Assembly: GCA_027943335.1 (NCBI GenBank)
Contig: BSBK01001162.1
Coordinates: 868,001 to 932,000, forward strand
Direction of reading: 5' to 3'
Length of the DNA stretch: 64,000 bases
DNA from: Chamaecyparis obtusa
Lineage: Eukaryota > Streptophyta > Pinopsida > Cupressales > Cupressaceae
A model generated the notes under the pieces. It did not search any database, was not told where the DNA came from, and saw only the letters and a list, made by a program, of their open reading frames with translations. The position numbers and the translations under genes are program-made. Shown in pieces: positions 48,853-60,835 of the stretch. How positions within the stretch are numbered: position 1 is the stretch's first letter; every line of letters begins with the position of its first letter.

Positions 48853-49298
48853 AAAAAATTGATGGCAGTCTCAATTGTGATGGCCATAAACTAGTGATGG
48901 TTATCTATTGAAACAATCCAACATCTTGCCGTCACATGCACAACATTGCTTTTAGTAAACAACTCTAAATGAAGGATAGCCGTCATAAACTTCTGATGGG
49001 TCCCTGTCACATGCACAACATTGATGTCATTCAAAACTACAAACAATGTATATCCATCATACGCTTTTGAAGGATATACATCACCCTAATAGTAGGTCTG
49101 TCGGCAAACAATTACAAATGATGACAACCTGTCAGAAGATTCTGATGGGTCATCGTCATTTTTATTTTTTGTGGTGAATAGGTGTTGCAAGTGGGACATC
49201 CACAAATAGGTCTGATGCCAGGTTCACCTTATTTTCACCCCCTTCTTGTGACGTCCAATGTCATCATACTTACGACACCCAGTGAAATCATCAATTTT
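48281..49298 (+). other. CACTA 3' subterminal region
   Basis: No gene seen. It includes a TA dinucleotide run (48820-48849) and, from about 48860 to 49240, several short related words in both orientations (GTCACATGCACAACATTG twice, TGATGGGTC/CCATCATA-like words). These could be transposase-associated subterminal repeats. It is interrupted by element E at 49299. Confidence 0.5.
48820..48849. repeat. TA microsatellite
   Basis: About fifteen TA units in the CACTA 3' region. Confidence 0.9.
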
Positions 49299-50315
49299 TG
49301 TTAGAAATAGGAAATACTGAGAGGGGGGGGTGAATCAGTATTCCACAAACTTTTTCTTTTTCCCACTTATGGATATAACAGATTACTTTAGTGCATACAA
49401 AGATTATCAAGTTGATTAACAAACATAGCAATAAATAGAAAGAACTCATAACACATGATATGTTCTCGAGGAAACCCTGGCCAAGGGAAAACCCCAGTGG
49501 GGATGGTACCCACAAATATCACTAATCAAAAGTATCTTGTTAGGGATATTAGACCCTGTTAGGAGTCAATTTACAATAAATAGTAGATCTATCCTGGTTA
49601 AAGGACTTTAGGCCTTGTTAGAAGCCTTAACCCTGTTAGGAGTTAGATTACAAAACCTGATCACCAACTGAGCTCACTGCCCAAATAGGTAATATAAAAT
49701 GTTTCTGACTATAGTATGGTACTACTTACAACTTTTCATCAATAGCCTTTTCTGCTATCACAATATACAACTATCACAAGTTATCCTTTTCTTTCTTTTT
49801 ACACATCACACACTTTTTCATTACATTTCAAGTATGCCTAATATATGAGTTATTAGAGCTAATAACTTTATATGGTCAGCTTCCAAAATCTTTATCCAAG
49901 AGTAAACATCTAGGATGTCATCCCTTCATAATGTTAAGTCATTATTTTGACAAGCAAAAATAATCCCTTAACTCTTTCGCTAATACTATCTCCAAAACTG
50001 TTCTATCTGCAAAAACTATCTTCGGTAAACTTCCAATAACTTCATTTGTACTGCTCCAAAATTTATGCACACTAAGATGGGGTATATTCATACTCTATAG
50101 AAGCTTTAGTTAATTTTACAAACAAAAATATTTCTCCAGTGGACGTCGCCAACTAAATCTTCATCGGGTGCTCTGTCAGGATCACTGTATCCATACTTAG
50201 ACAATTTCTTCCTTCAACTTGCCATACTTGCATTCCAAATTCTGTGCTCTCAATAGAGATCATATGTTTCCATAATGACAACATCTATGCATCCACATTA
50301 GCCAAATTTCCAACA
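49299..50315 (-). repeat. Element E 3' LTR
   Basis: 1,017 bp, closing (minus strand) with a run of eight C inside ATTCACCCCCCCCTCTCAGTA. It differs from the other LTR by about 8 substitutions in the first 180 aligned bases, by eye. Confidence 0.92.
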
Positions 50316-50330
50316 ATCTCCCCCTTTGTC
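50316..50330 (-). other. Element E polypurine tract
   Basis: GACAAAGGGGGAGAT on the minus strand, directly before the 3' LTR. A second similar tract (TTGTCAAAGGGGGAGAGA) lies about 190 bp upstream, near 50497-50514. Confidence 0.75.
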
Positions 50331-50575
50331 ATTGGTGGCAACATATGGGAAAATTGGCTAAGTGTGCAAACAAAACTTCAGAGTATTTACACAAAATTGT
50401 GGCCAAATGTTATACAACACATATACAATATTGTACTCCATAGAATAGCTCCCCCTATGAGTATCCTTCCTCAATATATTTTCAATTTTCTGCTATCTCT
50501 CCCCCTTTGACAACAATGACAAAGATAGGGTGTACAAAAACTTCAAAAAAAAAAAACTTGATACCTTGTTATCAG

Positions 50576-53188
50576 CTATTGCAAAGCCAGTAGGCTTGCA
50601 ACACAATCACCAAAATATGACTTCCATGATTCAAAATCTTTCTCCCATATCTTCCTGATGGATTCAGCAACATTGAGTAGAGTACTCAATCCGTATGCTA
50701 CTGTCTGACAAGCTTGCAGGGAATTAAAGCTAAACTTCTGAAAAGATGTCTTTGTTGAAAGACATTGCTCAATTTGGTCTTCAACAATTAAGGTCTTGAT
50801 TGAGATATGCTCTCTCAAGATGTTAATCCTAATCATCTTTCTATTCTTCTCCTCTGCTAACATTATGATTTCATCATTTAACTTCCTTATGTTCTTCTCT
50901 ACAGAACTTATCTTTACATTTGGGCTTGTCAATGTGTTTGTTTCAGCTGTAATTATATCTATCTTCTCTCTGATCTTCTTATCTTCTTTAGCTGTTAGGA
51001 TTTCTGATTTTGTGCATTGTATATACAAACTCTTTCCAGTCTCAAAATGTTTCCTCAAATTCTTTATGCATACATCCAAATTACCAATATCATTTTGAAT
51101 ATTTACACTTAAATTTTGTTGCATTTCTCCTTCAAAGGCTTCCTGAACTTTTATTCTAGCAATATCCTTTAAGTTAGAAAATTCAGAGTCAAAAGAGTTT
51201 ATTACTATTTTAGCTTTCTCAAGTGGATTCAATTCAAATACCTTAGTGCTAATCACACTCTCAAGTTTCTCTATCAAAAATCTAACTTTGCCTTCAAGGT
51301 CCTTCACCTTCTTATTCTTTCCAATAATTTTATTAAGAGATGTGATGAACTCAAGCTGATCATCATCTTCAACCTCATTTCCAAGGTCTTCAAAAATTGA
51401 ACCAATTTGTCTCTTCTTACTGTCAGGTGCACTAGGGGTAGTGACCTCTGTCAAAATTTGTTTACCTTTAACTGTCTACTCTGCTGGAACTGATTCTGAT
51501 ACAACTGGTGCTTCCACTACCTCTGTATCCTTTTCTGATTCTGTAATCTTCTCTTGCTCTTCTAAAGCCAAATTTTCAACAATGTTTCCTAGATCATGAA
51601 ATACTACATCATCTGACTCTAGTGTCACTTTGGTTCCTTCAATGTCCATTGATTCTTTGCCAATATTGATATGTGAAGAAGATGGGACTTCTTCAATACC
51701 AACTTCCTCTGCATGCGGTTCCTCTGATTGCTTCTACTGAGGATCTAATTCAACATGCTTTCCTACAACTATATCTACAAGAACTTGCATTACTGCTTGC
51801 TCAGTCTCTTTCTGTACTTCCTCCTTTTTGCCTCCCATTATAAGGATTGTTCTTCTCTTAGTTCTCAATAAAGTTCCAAGAGGCTTCAAGAATCTTTTCA
51901 AATGATCTTCATCCTCAACTTTATAGAACTGTATAATTACATGTTCTCTCATCTTTATGTCCTCTTCTTGTGCTCTCTATTTTCTATTCAGAAGTCTGTT
52001 ATACAAATCTTCTGGGATCTTACCATGAATAGTGCTAAGTTTCTTATCTGTCAAAATCATATGTGTAATCATTTCATTGTTCCTAGGGTTAGGGTTATGA
52101 TGATAACCTCCATTGTTCATTCTGTAAACTCTTGCTGAGTGTCCAAACTTGTTGCATATCTGACAAATGATTCCATTGTTTCCAAATCTCTGTCCTTGCT
52201 GGTTAATCTGTGACCTGCAATTTCTAGAAATATGTCCTACTTTGTTGCATCTAAAACATACTACCACTTTTCTTTGATTCATTTCTTCAATAGATTTCTT
52301 ATCTGCATTGTTAGTATTCCCAATCATTCTATCATAATTATTCAAAATTACTTTAGGTTTTCTACATTCGTTAGCTCTGTGTCCAAAACTATGACAATTA
52401 TAACAATGTCCATTAAGAGGTTTAAATTGCTTACCTGTGCAATCTCTCTTCATGTGCCCAATAGTATTACAAGCAAAACATCTACCTTTGAATTCTCTTT
52501 GCATACTTTTAGATGATTCTTCCTATTTTGATTCTTCTTGCTTTGATTCTTCTTTCTCTCTAGGTGGTTCTTCTTTAGGTGGATCTTCCAATGTGTTCTC
52601 ATCTAGCTTCATTTCCTCCAAACTTTTAGATGTCTTCAGATCTGGCTTCTTACTTTCATGGTTTGTTCTAAACATACTAAATCCAAATCCAGTCCTATCA
52701 AAGAATGGTTCTTCAAATGAAATTTATTTTTTAGTCTTATCACTATTTGAATATAGCCTTTCAAGTTGTTGTTTAGATTGAGTTAATTCACCTTTCACAA
52801 TATTATTATACTTCTCAAGTTCCACATGCTGCACTTTTACTTTTTCAGATTTGGATGTTTCCTTTTCAAGTCTTGATCTCAGATCTTCATTCTTAATTTT
52901 CAATTTTTCATTATCAGATCTCAAATTTCCATCTTTCATACTAAGCTTCAGATTTACTATCTTCAGCTCATGCTTAAGGATCTCATTTTCTTTTTCTAAT
53001 TCATCATAATCTTCAACAAGCATATCAAATTTTTTTTTAGATTTTAGATCTTCAATCTTACCTTTTAATTTGTCAATAGCATTCTTTGCATCTTCATATT
53101 TTCTTCTTAAGGAGTTTCTTTCATCAGTAAGCATATCAATCTATTCAAGAGCTTCTTCAAGATTCTTCTGAAGTTGATCCATATCCAT
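50576..53188 (-). pseudogene. Element E gag-like frame with four zinc knuckles and two coiled-coil regions
   Basis: One frame of 870 codons from MDMDQLQKN at 53188 to the stop at 50576. Five or so internal stops (about 53140, 52724, 52530, 51953, 51734, 51476) divide it. The N-terminal 150 residues form a Lys/Glu heptad-rich coiled coil. In the centre, four CCHC knuckles: CFACNTIGHMKRDC (about 52480), CYNCHSFGHRANEC (about 52410), CFRCNKVGHISRNC (about 52260) and CQICNKFGHSARVY (about 52160, last Cys changed to Tyr). A second coiled coil (about 51400-50800) follows. It probably binds RNA and forms particles. No gag capsid fold is recognised by eye. Confidence 0.8.
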
Positions 53189-53245
53189 AGAGATCTTACT
53201 CAAGCTGCTAAGCTTTCCTTGAATGTTCCTTCTCCGAGTAACTGT

Positions 53246-53257
53246 GCTCTGATACCA
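53246..53257 (-). other. Element E primer binding site
   Basis: TGGTATCAGAGC on the minus strand, two bases inside the LTR, the usual plant initiator-Met tRNA site. Confidence 0.9.
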
Positions 53258-53259
53258 AT

Positions 53260-54281
53260 TGTTAGAAATAGGAAATACTGAGAGGGGGGGGGGGGGTGAA
53301 TCAGTATTTCACAAACTTTTTCTTTTGCCCACTTATGGATATAACATATTACTTTAGTGCATACAAAGATTATCAAGCTGATTAACAAACATAGTAGTAA
53401 ATAGAAAGAACTCGTAACACATGATATGTTCTTGAGGAAACCCTGGCCAAGGGAAAACCCCGGTGGGGATGGTACCCACAAAGATCACTAATCAAAAGTA
53501 TCCTGTTAGGGATATTGGACCCTATTAGGAGTCAATTTACAATATATAGTAGATCTATCCTGGTTAAAGGACTTTAGGCCTTATTGGAAGCCTTAACCCT
53601 GTTAGGAGTTAGATTACAAAACCTGATCACCAGCTGAGCTCACTGCCCAAACAAGTAATACAAAATGTTTCTAACTATAGTATGGTACTGCTTACAACTT
53701 CACATCAATAGCCTTTGCTGCTATCACAATATACAACTATCGCAAGTTATCCTTTTCTTTCTTTTTACACATCACACACTTTTTCATTACATTTCAAGTA
53801 TGCCTAATATATGAGTTATTAGAGCTAATAAATTTATATGGTCAGCTTCCAAAATATTTATCCAAGAGTAATCATCTAGGATGTCATCCCTTCATAATGT
53901 TAAGTCATTATTTTGACAAGCAAAAATAATCCCTTAACTCTTTCGCTAATACTGTCTCCAAAATTGTTCTGTTTGCAAAAACTATCTTCGGTAAACTTTG
54001 AATAACTTCATTCATACTACTCCAAACTTTATGCACACTGAGATGGGATATCCTCATACTCTGTAGAAGCTTTAGTTAATTGTACAAACAAAAATATTTC
54101 TCCAGTGGACATCGCCAACTAAATCTTCATCGGGTGCTCTGTCAGGATCACTGTATCCATACTTAGACAATTTCTTCCTTCAACTTGCCATACTTGCATT
54201 CCAGATTCTATGCTCTCAATAGAGATCATATGTTGCCATAATGACAACATCTATGCATCCACATTAGCCAAATTGCCAACA
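53260..54281 (-). repeat. Element E 5' LTR
   Basis: 1,022 bp. Its G/C run is 13 long against 8 in the other LTR, which accounts for the whole 5-bp length difference. Confidence 0.92.
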
Positions 54282-54286
54282 ATTTT

Positions 54287-54389
54287 TTTGACTGCAAAAC
54301 TGTGACATTGGGTGGTGTTGTTATAGCGACGGTAAACTGTCTCAATTCATACGACCTACCACTAGAAAAAGGTCTCAAATGTACTAGTG
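54287..54389 (+). repeat. CACTA 3' terminal region
   Basis: Resumes after element E with TTGACTGCAAAACTGTGACA and AGCGACGGT, then ends GGTCTCAAATGTACTAGTG at 54389, the inverted partner of the left end. Confidence 0.8.
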
Positions 54390-54392
54390 AAT

Positions 54393-55021
54393 ATTTCCCT
54401 CCAAAGTGATAATCTTTATGCAAAAAATATTTTTCTATGACCGTGTCAGCTTACAATAAGATCTGCATTATATTTCTCCAAAATAATCAAACACGTTTTG
54501 ACTTTTTCATGCACTCCCTTAGATATTCCCAAAATTTTATCCTTGAATCCATAATTAACTCCTCATAAATTCTATCACCATTTTGACATGTCATCATAAC
54601 ACTAAGTATCATCACAATTATTATGTCACTTACCAATCTAACATCTTTCAACTTATGCTCAAGAATAACAAGTGTTCTTACCTGTCTGAATGACAGTGTC
54701 ACCAAGATATCTATCACTGCTAAACCAAATGAGTTGTGGTCGAAACCACACTTTACTTTGACCATGTTGATACTTTATATGTGACCTCACCTCATAATTC
54801 TTTGAATGTCACAACCACTACCATAGTGTTGACTTCTTTGTCTACTGATCTTCTGGACTTAATCATTTTCTTGCATAACTGATTACTTATCCTTCTCATT
54901 GATTGCATCTTGTACTTCACCGATTATGCTGTATGACTAAACTGACTTATCTTTCATCAATGGAAACCAAACTAATTGCTTCCAATTACTGCAACCTTTC
55001 CAACTCAATACAATGCCAACA
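54393..55021 (-). repeat. Solo LTR S1, right part
   Basis: Continues the LTR cut at 12147 and closes with CAATGCCAACA at 55021, matching the GCCAACA ends of the element E and D LTRs. Joined length is about 1,326 bp. Confidence 0.7.
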
Positions 55022-55049
55022 CATTCTAGTTAGAATAAGTCGTATACTT

Positions 55050-56395
55050 ATGGGTTCCTTTGATCCTGAACCCTTTTTCTTTCCTAGGAATCTTGATGAG
55101 ACCAACATGCATCTTAGTGATCCTAATCCTATCATGGAGAACAACTCTTCTCATTCTTCTCATGATGAAGATGAATTTGTAAGGGTTCCTCCTATCCAAA
55201 TTCAAAAAAAATCCCATGACTTTGAGAAGTTTGAACAATGGTTAGGTCAAGAAAAAAATAATCTTGAGGCCCTTTCTATTGTAGAAGGCATAAGAAAACT
55301 TATTCATATTGATTAACATGGTATTACAATTTTGTGTATCATTTCTCATATTTTTCATACTAATGTCAAAACTCTTACAAATTGTGCTCAAGATTTAGGC
55401 CTCATTCCACCTACTACAAGTATTGAGATCTCTTTTCCTATCTCTACTTATGTTCCTAGTGTGCCCACTTATGCTCCACCTATCATAACAACTTCAATTA
55501 AAAATCTAAATCCTACACATGTGATTATTCCTAATCCTATTTCTCTTTCTATTCCTTCAAGTGTGTCATGTGTTTCATTACCTTCTTCCATGCCTACTTA
55601 TCCTAGTGTTCCTTTTTCATATTCAACTATTCCCTCAATTTCCAACAATGCTCCTAACATTTCTCATGTTTCTCTTCCTAACATTCTTTCTACTGATTCT
55701 ACCATTAATGGCTTGGCCAAATTGTGTCTTATTTGCAACATTAAATTGCATCCATAATTCAATCCAAGTTTAACATTACTACTTGTGACATTTCTAGTCC
55801 TTTGTCTATGGATATTATCCATGCTATTATCCCAGAAGGTATTTAGATTCCTCATCTTGAGACTTATAATGGTAAGGGTGATCTTGTGAATCATGTTAAA
55901 ACTTTCTAAACCTTGTGTAGTGATTTATCTCATGACCATAGATTCATATAAAAGTTGTTTACTAGAACTTTTCGAGACAAAGCATTGAAATGGTATTGTT
56001 CCTCACCTAATTATTCAATTAATTCATTCCAAAATATTTCTAATTCTTTCATTCAAAAATTTCAAAACATTGGTCCTAAAATATCTTTAACTGATTTAAT
56101 GCAATGTAAACAAGGTGTTAAAGAAAAAGTTAGTGATTTCATTGGTAGATTTAATCATTTTCATGCTTAGATTTCTTCTCTTGTGCATGATATTGATGTG
56201 AAATGCATTTTCATTTCTAATTTACAAAATAACATTAGAGATAAGATAATTCTTTCTAAATTCTCTTCTTTTTCTCAATTATGTGTAGTACATCATCATT
56301 ATCAACTTCAAGTGAGTCAATTTGAGAGGCACCACTCCAATGGATCTTGTTCCTATTGATAAGAGTGATACCAAATCTAATTTAAAATTTTTTAA
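55050..56395 (+). pseudogene. Element C gag
   Basis: Start MGSFDPEPFFFPRN at 55050, about 440 bp (joined) after the LTR. An acidic Ser-rich part and a long Pro/Ser/Thr-rich part (about 55400-55720) are followed by a frame change near 55757-55770. The retrotransposon gag domain comes next: PHLETYNGKGDLVNHVKTF (about 55850-55910), DKALKWYCSSPNYSINSFQ (about 55975), VSDFIGRFNHFH (about 56130). Stops interrupt it near 55844, 55908, 55948 and 56168. It is the particle-forming part of an element that has no polymerase. Confidence 0.8.
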
Positions 56396-58045
56396 GAAAC
56401 CAAACAACTACATCAAAATAAACAAATAATCAAATACTATTGATGAGCAAGTGGTTGTAGCATCCAAAGGTGTGGTTCCTTTGTCGTCTATTTTTAAACC
56501 TTCTTGTAATTATACTCAAATTTTTGAATCTTGTGTAATGTGATGTTGAAGTTAATTAATGCTAAGGTGTTAACACTCCCTCCTATCAAACATATTGATG
56601 TGTCCAAATCTCAATCCAAATACTTTAATTCCAAAGCCTTTTTCCTATATCATCATCAACTTGGTCATGATACTGAAAAATGTTTCTGCTTGAAAACTGT
56701 TATTCAAGATCTTATTGATTCCAAGGCTATATCTGTTAATAGTGTCGATGATAATTTTTTTTTTTTGGCACCTCCCAACAAAAATTTGCAAATATACACC
56801 AATCCCTTTCCATATCATTCAACCAATACCATTGATCAACCTTCTTCTTCCCAATGCATTTTCTTTGATGAAAACATTAATGAATCCAATAATGTTGTTA
56901 ACCGAGTTGAGAAAGCCAAAACTAAACCTCCATCTCAGCCTTGCATTACCTTTGATTCTAGTGAGACAATTAAAATCCCTGATGATCCTCTCTACAATAT
57001 CACAATGGTTAATGGACTTCCTACCTGTGGTTCTCTTATTGATCTCACTTGCATGGTGAATGTGATAACTGAAGACCATCTTTACAATAAATAGTAGCAA
57101 AAATATTTTTATGATAAATATGATGTTATTATTCAAACTTGCAATGGTTTCCTTTATCCTTCCCACGGTTCCATTTCATTCCATGTTGAATTTGGTCGTA
57201 TAAATTTAGATGTTACATTCACTTCCATTCCAACTTCTAATCAATTTCAAGTCAAAATTTCTCTTCCTTGACTTACTTCTATGAAATTTGTGGCTTCTCC
57301 TATCCATAAATGTGCCAAATTTACTCATAATGGAGAAAAAATGACCATTAAGAATAGTTTTTATCAACCTTCAGTACCTTGAGACTTAGTTAACCTTGAT
57401 TTCTTTTGGCCTTCTATTCCTCAGCCAACTTAAGCCCATCCTGACTATCTCTTTTGATCATACCAAGCCTATAAGGTTCAAAATATTTATGAACTTAGAA
57501 AACTTAAGGATAACTCTAAACATTGACTTCTTCCTAAACCACCCATACCTCCTCTAAAATATTATATTCCACCTCCTATTTATTATACACATCCTCTTCT
57601 AGTCATCTCTTAACCTAGTGTGGTTCCTTTTGTTCTTGCTCATAAAGAAAAAAATGACATGATGTTGATTGATCCTATCCCAACCCAAATTTCTAGAAAA
57701 ACCAAATGCAACCATCATGATCATGATTTTCATTGCAAGCATCATGCTATATCCTATTAATTTTCTTCTCAAAACATTGCTTCACCTCATACACCTCCTC
57801 ATGCTTCACTTCCCTTTGACCAACCCATGCTTGAGCTAATGGAGGTAGTGAATTTAAACAAGATTAAAATGAAAAAACATGACAATTCTATTCGTATCTT
57901 AAATTATATTACAATTAATCTAGATGAAGAAGATACTCTTGATGATGATATTCTTGATACTAACAATGAAATTCATGCTAGTGATTTTGATGGCTATGAG
58001 ACCATTGATATTGATCATGATTTACCAGCTATGCTGTCACAATAG
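56396..58045 (+). pseudogene. Element C gag C-terminus and protease-like region
   Basis: Same frame as the gag domain. It contains YHHQLGHDTEKCFCLK (about 56650-56700), a C/H-type element like that of element A with the first Cys replaced by Tyr. It then has LIDLTCMVNVITEDHL (about 57035-57085), which aligns with a retropepsin loop but reads D-L-T, not D-S/T-G. A Pro-rich and His-rich tail ends at TAG 58043-58045. Many stops lie between 57090 and 57770. Nothing of RT follows. Confidence 0.6.
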
Positions 58046-59306
58046 TTATCTATCACTCCTAGTGACAAAAAAGTGACCTATCTTCACAATAGGGTCCTTG
58101 TTTGGAACTGGCTATTGTTCCATCTATTGTACTTGATATTTCTCTTCTGGCAAGTTGTACACCTTCACTAAATACTATGGACCGAGATAGGGGGAAAGTG
58201 ATACACTTGAGTAGCTCCTTTTGCATAGTGTATTCTATATGTTTGAATGTTGTACTGTGCTTCTCCCATGATGTACTACCTATTATCTATTTTGTTTAGA
58301 TTTCTTTAAGCGAATGTCATTGATCCATTGGTGCAAGGTGATAAAGGAATCATAATGTCATACACATTCTTCTATTCACATCTCTCTTCTTCTATATGTC
58401 ATTACATATTATGTTGTGCATGTGCCACTATTCATAAATGTGCCTTTTTGTTGTCTTCTTGGGATGATGTGAAAGGATAGCTACCTATTCTTTATGGTCT
58501 CCATGATGTTGGCCCAAAAACATTATTCTTTGTAAATCTTACAGGATTTTCTTCCATTTTTCTTTTAGTTCTACTACCTTTGGGGGATGATGACATTTAA
58601 TTTTGATATAATATCTCACATATTATCATATGATCATACTAACCCCAAAGTTGGTAGATCCCTTTCATGCTCTCTTTTGTCATGTGCTTATTTCCCTTTA
58701 TTTGTCCTTTCTTAGTTGTATTCCATAGTGGAAACATTTCTTCTATATGTATGTACACTCCATTAAAGCATTTTCTCCCATTAAGGTGTTTGCAATAGCT
58801 TTAATGTGGGGGCATACTCTCCACTCTCTGTTTATATTTTGCACACACACACTGATTCAATGCTATTTTTAGTAGATCCTTAAAATGATCTCCATTTTTT
58901 GATTTGGTCCTTAGACTAGCCATGCTTTCTTGGTCCTTAGACTGACCATCCTTCTTTCATCCCTAAGGAAGCTTATCTTTCCTTAGGACCGATCGTTATG
59001 TTCCTAGATCCATTATCTGAATTAATTTCCTTTAAGGACTGATCCTTATTGATGGATTGAACTAGCATAATATAATTTGCTAGACTATTCAATTGGATAT
59101 TTTGCAATTCTTTTCTTGTGTGGTTCACAATAAAACATACTCTCTCTCTCTCTCTCTCATGATGCGTCTCTTATTTTTGTTTTGGATTTGATGAGGACTT
59201 AGGTCACTTGGGGGGTTGATGTTTCTTTGTCTCCTTAACCTTGATGAGACCATCGTATGCATTTGATCTACTTTACTATGAGCATGAGCTTGTCTCATAG
59301 TCCCAC
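58046..59306 (+). other. Element C 3' untranslated region
   Basis: About 1.26 kb without coding sign, T/C-rich. The word CCTTAGACTG(A)CCAT-like is repeated near 58910-58950, and a CT microsatellite occupies 59141-59158. Confidence 0.6.
59141..59158. repeat. CT microsatellite
   Basis: Nine CT/TC units in element C just upstream of its polypurine tract. Confidence 0.85.
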
Positions 59307-59322
59307 TAAAGTGGGGGCTAAA
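59307..59322 (+). other. Element C polypurine tract
   Basis: TAAAGTGGGGGCTAAA immediately before the 3' LTR start. Confidence 0.7.
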
Positions 59323-60830
59323 TGTACCATCCTAAAAATTTATCACCCATTATTGGTAGATTTAGGACCTAATAGATCCCCTTTTAGTGATTTCATGATC
59401 TGAATGTATTTATGCTTGATTTCCCACATCTTTCATTTTCTCTCCCCAAAATTTTTCACACTTCCCAAGTTCTAGATCCACTTAAAAATTAACAATGTCA
59501 GGAATATGTTGAACTAAGTTGGCCTTGTCTTGGACAAGGTCAAACCAAGTTGGACTTGTCCCAGGGCATTGCATTTAAGTGAGCTTTAGGCCCAATACAA
59601 AGGTTTTTCTTCTTGATCTTTATTTGTGGTTGTCTTGAAAACATTAAATTATGAAATGAGTATAAAAGGACATCAAAGAATGTCATTTTCAGATCCATGA
59701 TTATGATTCATAATAAGAATACATGTGCAAGATATATTTCAAGAGAAAGTTCAAGAATTCAAGTTGTGCAATCAAGCTTTTTGAGGATTTGATTCAAGAT
59801 TTGAAGGAAAACACCCATTTAATATCTCCAAGTCTCTATTTCTTCAAGATCTATTCAAGAAAATGAAATCTTCCCTATTTGATACAAGTTTCTCTATCAT
59901 GATGGCCAAGTAGAGGAATTGTCAAGATAGCAAGAAGATCCACAAGCATAGACTCATTCAAGATCTAGGATTGGCAAGTGTAGATCCATTGTATTTGTGA
60001 AGACATACTTGATTCTACAACACATTCCATCAAAACATAAATTTCAAAAATTTTCATGGAATGAATTATACATCCATCCATGATGATTGTTTAAATTAAT
60101 TTCCTTATGCAATTTCTATTTCATTTCAAGGTTTATTCCTACATGGGGTCTTGAACAAGGAAAGCCCCTTTACACAACCTTTTACCCTTCTTCTTGTGTG
60201 CAGGAACATATTTTTAGAGTTTTAGATCTAGATTTTGGGTGTTACATAACCTATTACAACATCTCTATGAATTTCATTAGTTTTGGAGTTGAAAGAACTA
60301 GGTCAAAATTTTGGAACAATGTCAAAGATTTTTCAACATAGTCCTTTGAATCTGAAATATTCAAAGTTGAAAGTTACATGTGTCATATTTCTAGATCTAA
60401 AACCATTTATGATTCTATCAGCTTTGTGATAGTAAAAACTATATTTGAAGTTCTCTCCTCTTCTCCTAATTTCAAGGTGAGTTCATTATTCCTCTTTTTG
60501 TCTTGCACTTACTTTTATACATCATATTTGATATCACATCTTATTAGTTATCATTTCATTTATCATAGTTTCAATTCATTTTATACGTTTTTGTATCATT
60601 TTTACATATCATATACATCTTAACATTAAAGGAACCCATCCCCAAATCACACTCCATCATCAAATCTAGTTCTTGCATTAGCACCCCTTCATCCTTTTGG
60701 GTTGTGCTAGTATGATTTGGGTTTGAGTGTGATCCTTTCAAGGTGTTTCTAATATATCATACCACTCATATCCATTTTATTTAGTGAGTGATCTTCCTTG
60801 ATATCATTTCTCACCATTTCTTATGATACA
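59323..60830 (+). repeat. Element C 3' LTR
   Basis: 1,508 bp, TGTACCATCC to TATGATACA. It aligns with the 5' LTR throughout and shows the empty site for the TRIM near 60018. The TSD ccggg follows. Confidence 0.88.
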
Positions 60831-60835
60831 CCGGG

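Larger units (their letters stand above)
49299..54281 (-). mobile_element. Element E: gag-only LTR retrotransposon (TR-GAG-like)
   Basis: LTRs at 49299-50315 (1,017 bp) and 53260-54281 (1,022 bp); on the minus strand they open TGTTGGCAATTTGGC or TGTTGGAAATTTGGC and close TTTCTAACA. The primer site TGGTATCAGAGC is at 53246-53257 and the purine tract GACAAAGGGGGAGAT at 50316-50330. The flanks are a perfect atttt duplication (49294-49298, 54282-54286). The 2.9-kb internal part has one gag-like frame and no protease, RT or integrase. It must have moved with enzymes from another element. Confidence 0.93.
12148..54389 (+). mobile_element. CACTA (En/Spm) DNA transposon, 42.2 kb with nested insertions
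   Basis: The left end is CACTACAACATTTGGGGTCT (12148). The right end, read inverted, is CACTAGTACATTTGAGACCT, ending at 54389; 15 of 20 positions agree. The flanks are aat (12145-12147) and aat (54390-54392), the 3-bp duplication typical of CACTA elements. Inside are a plus-strand Tnp2-type transposase and a second small gene. Removing B, E and S2 with their TSD copies leaves about 16.2 kb, of which about 9 kb is 5' repeats. Confidence 0.9.
9139..60830 (+). mobile_element. Element C: non-autonomous gag/protease-like LTR retrotransposon, heavily nested
   Basis: Two LTRs match along their length: 9139-11029 and 59323-60830, opening TGTACC(G/A)TCCTAAAA and ending TATGATACA. The flanks are ctggg (9134-9138) and ccggg (60831-60835), a TSD with one C/T difference at a CpG. 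Once nested insertions are removed, the internal part is about 4.7 kb: a short leader (11030-11450, 55027-55049), a gag-like frame (55050-58045), an untranslated region and a polypurine tract. No RT, RNase H or integrase motif is present, so it depended on another element. Confidence 0.85.
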
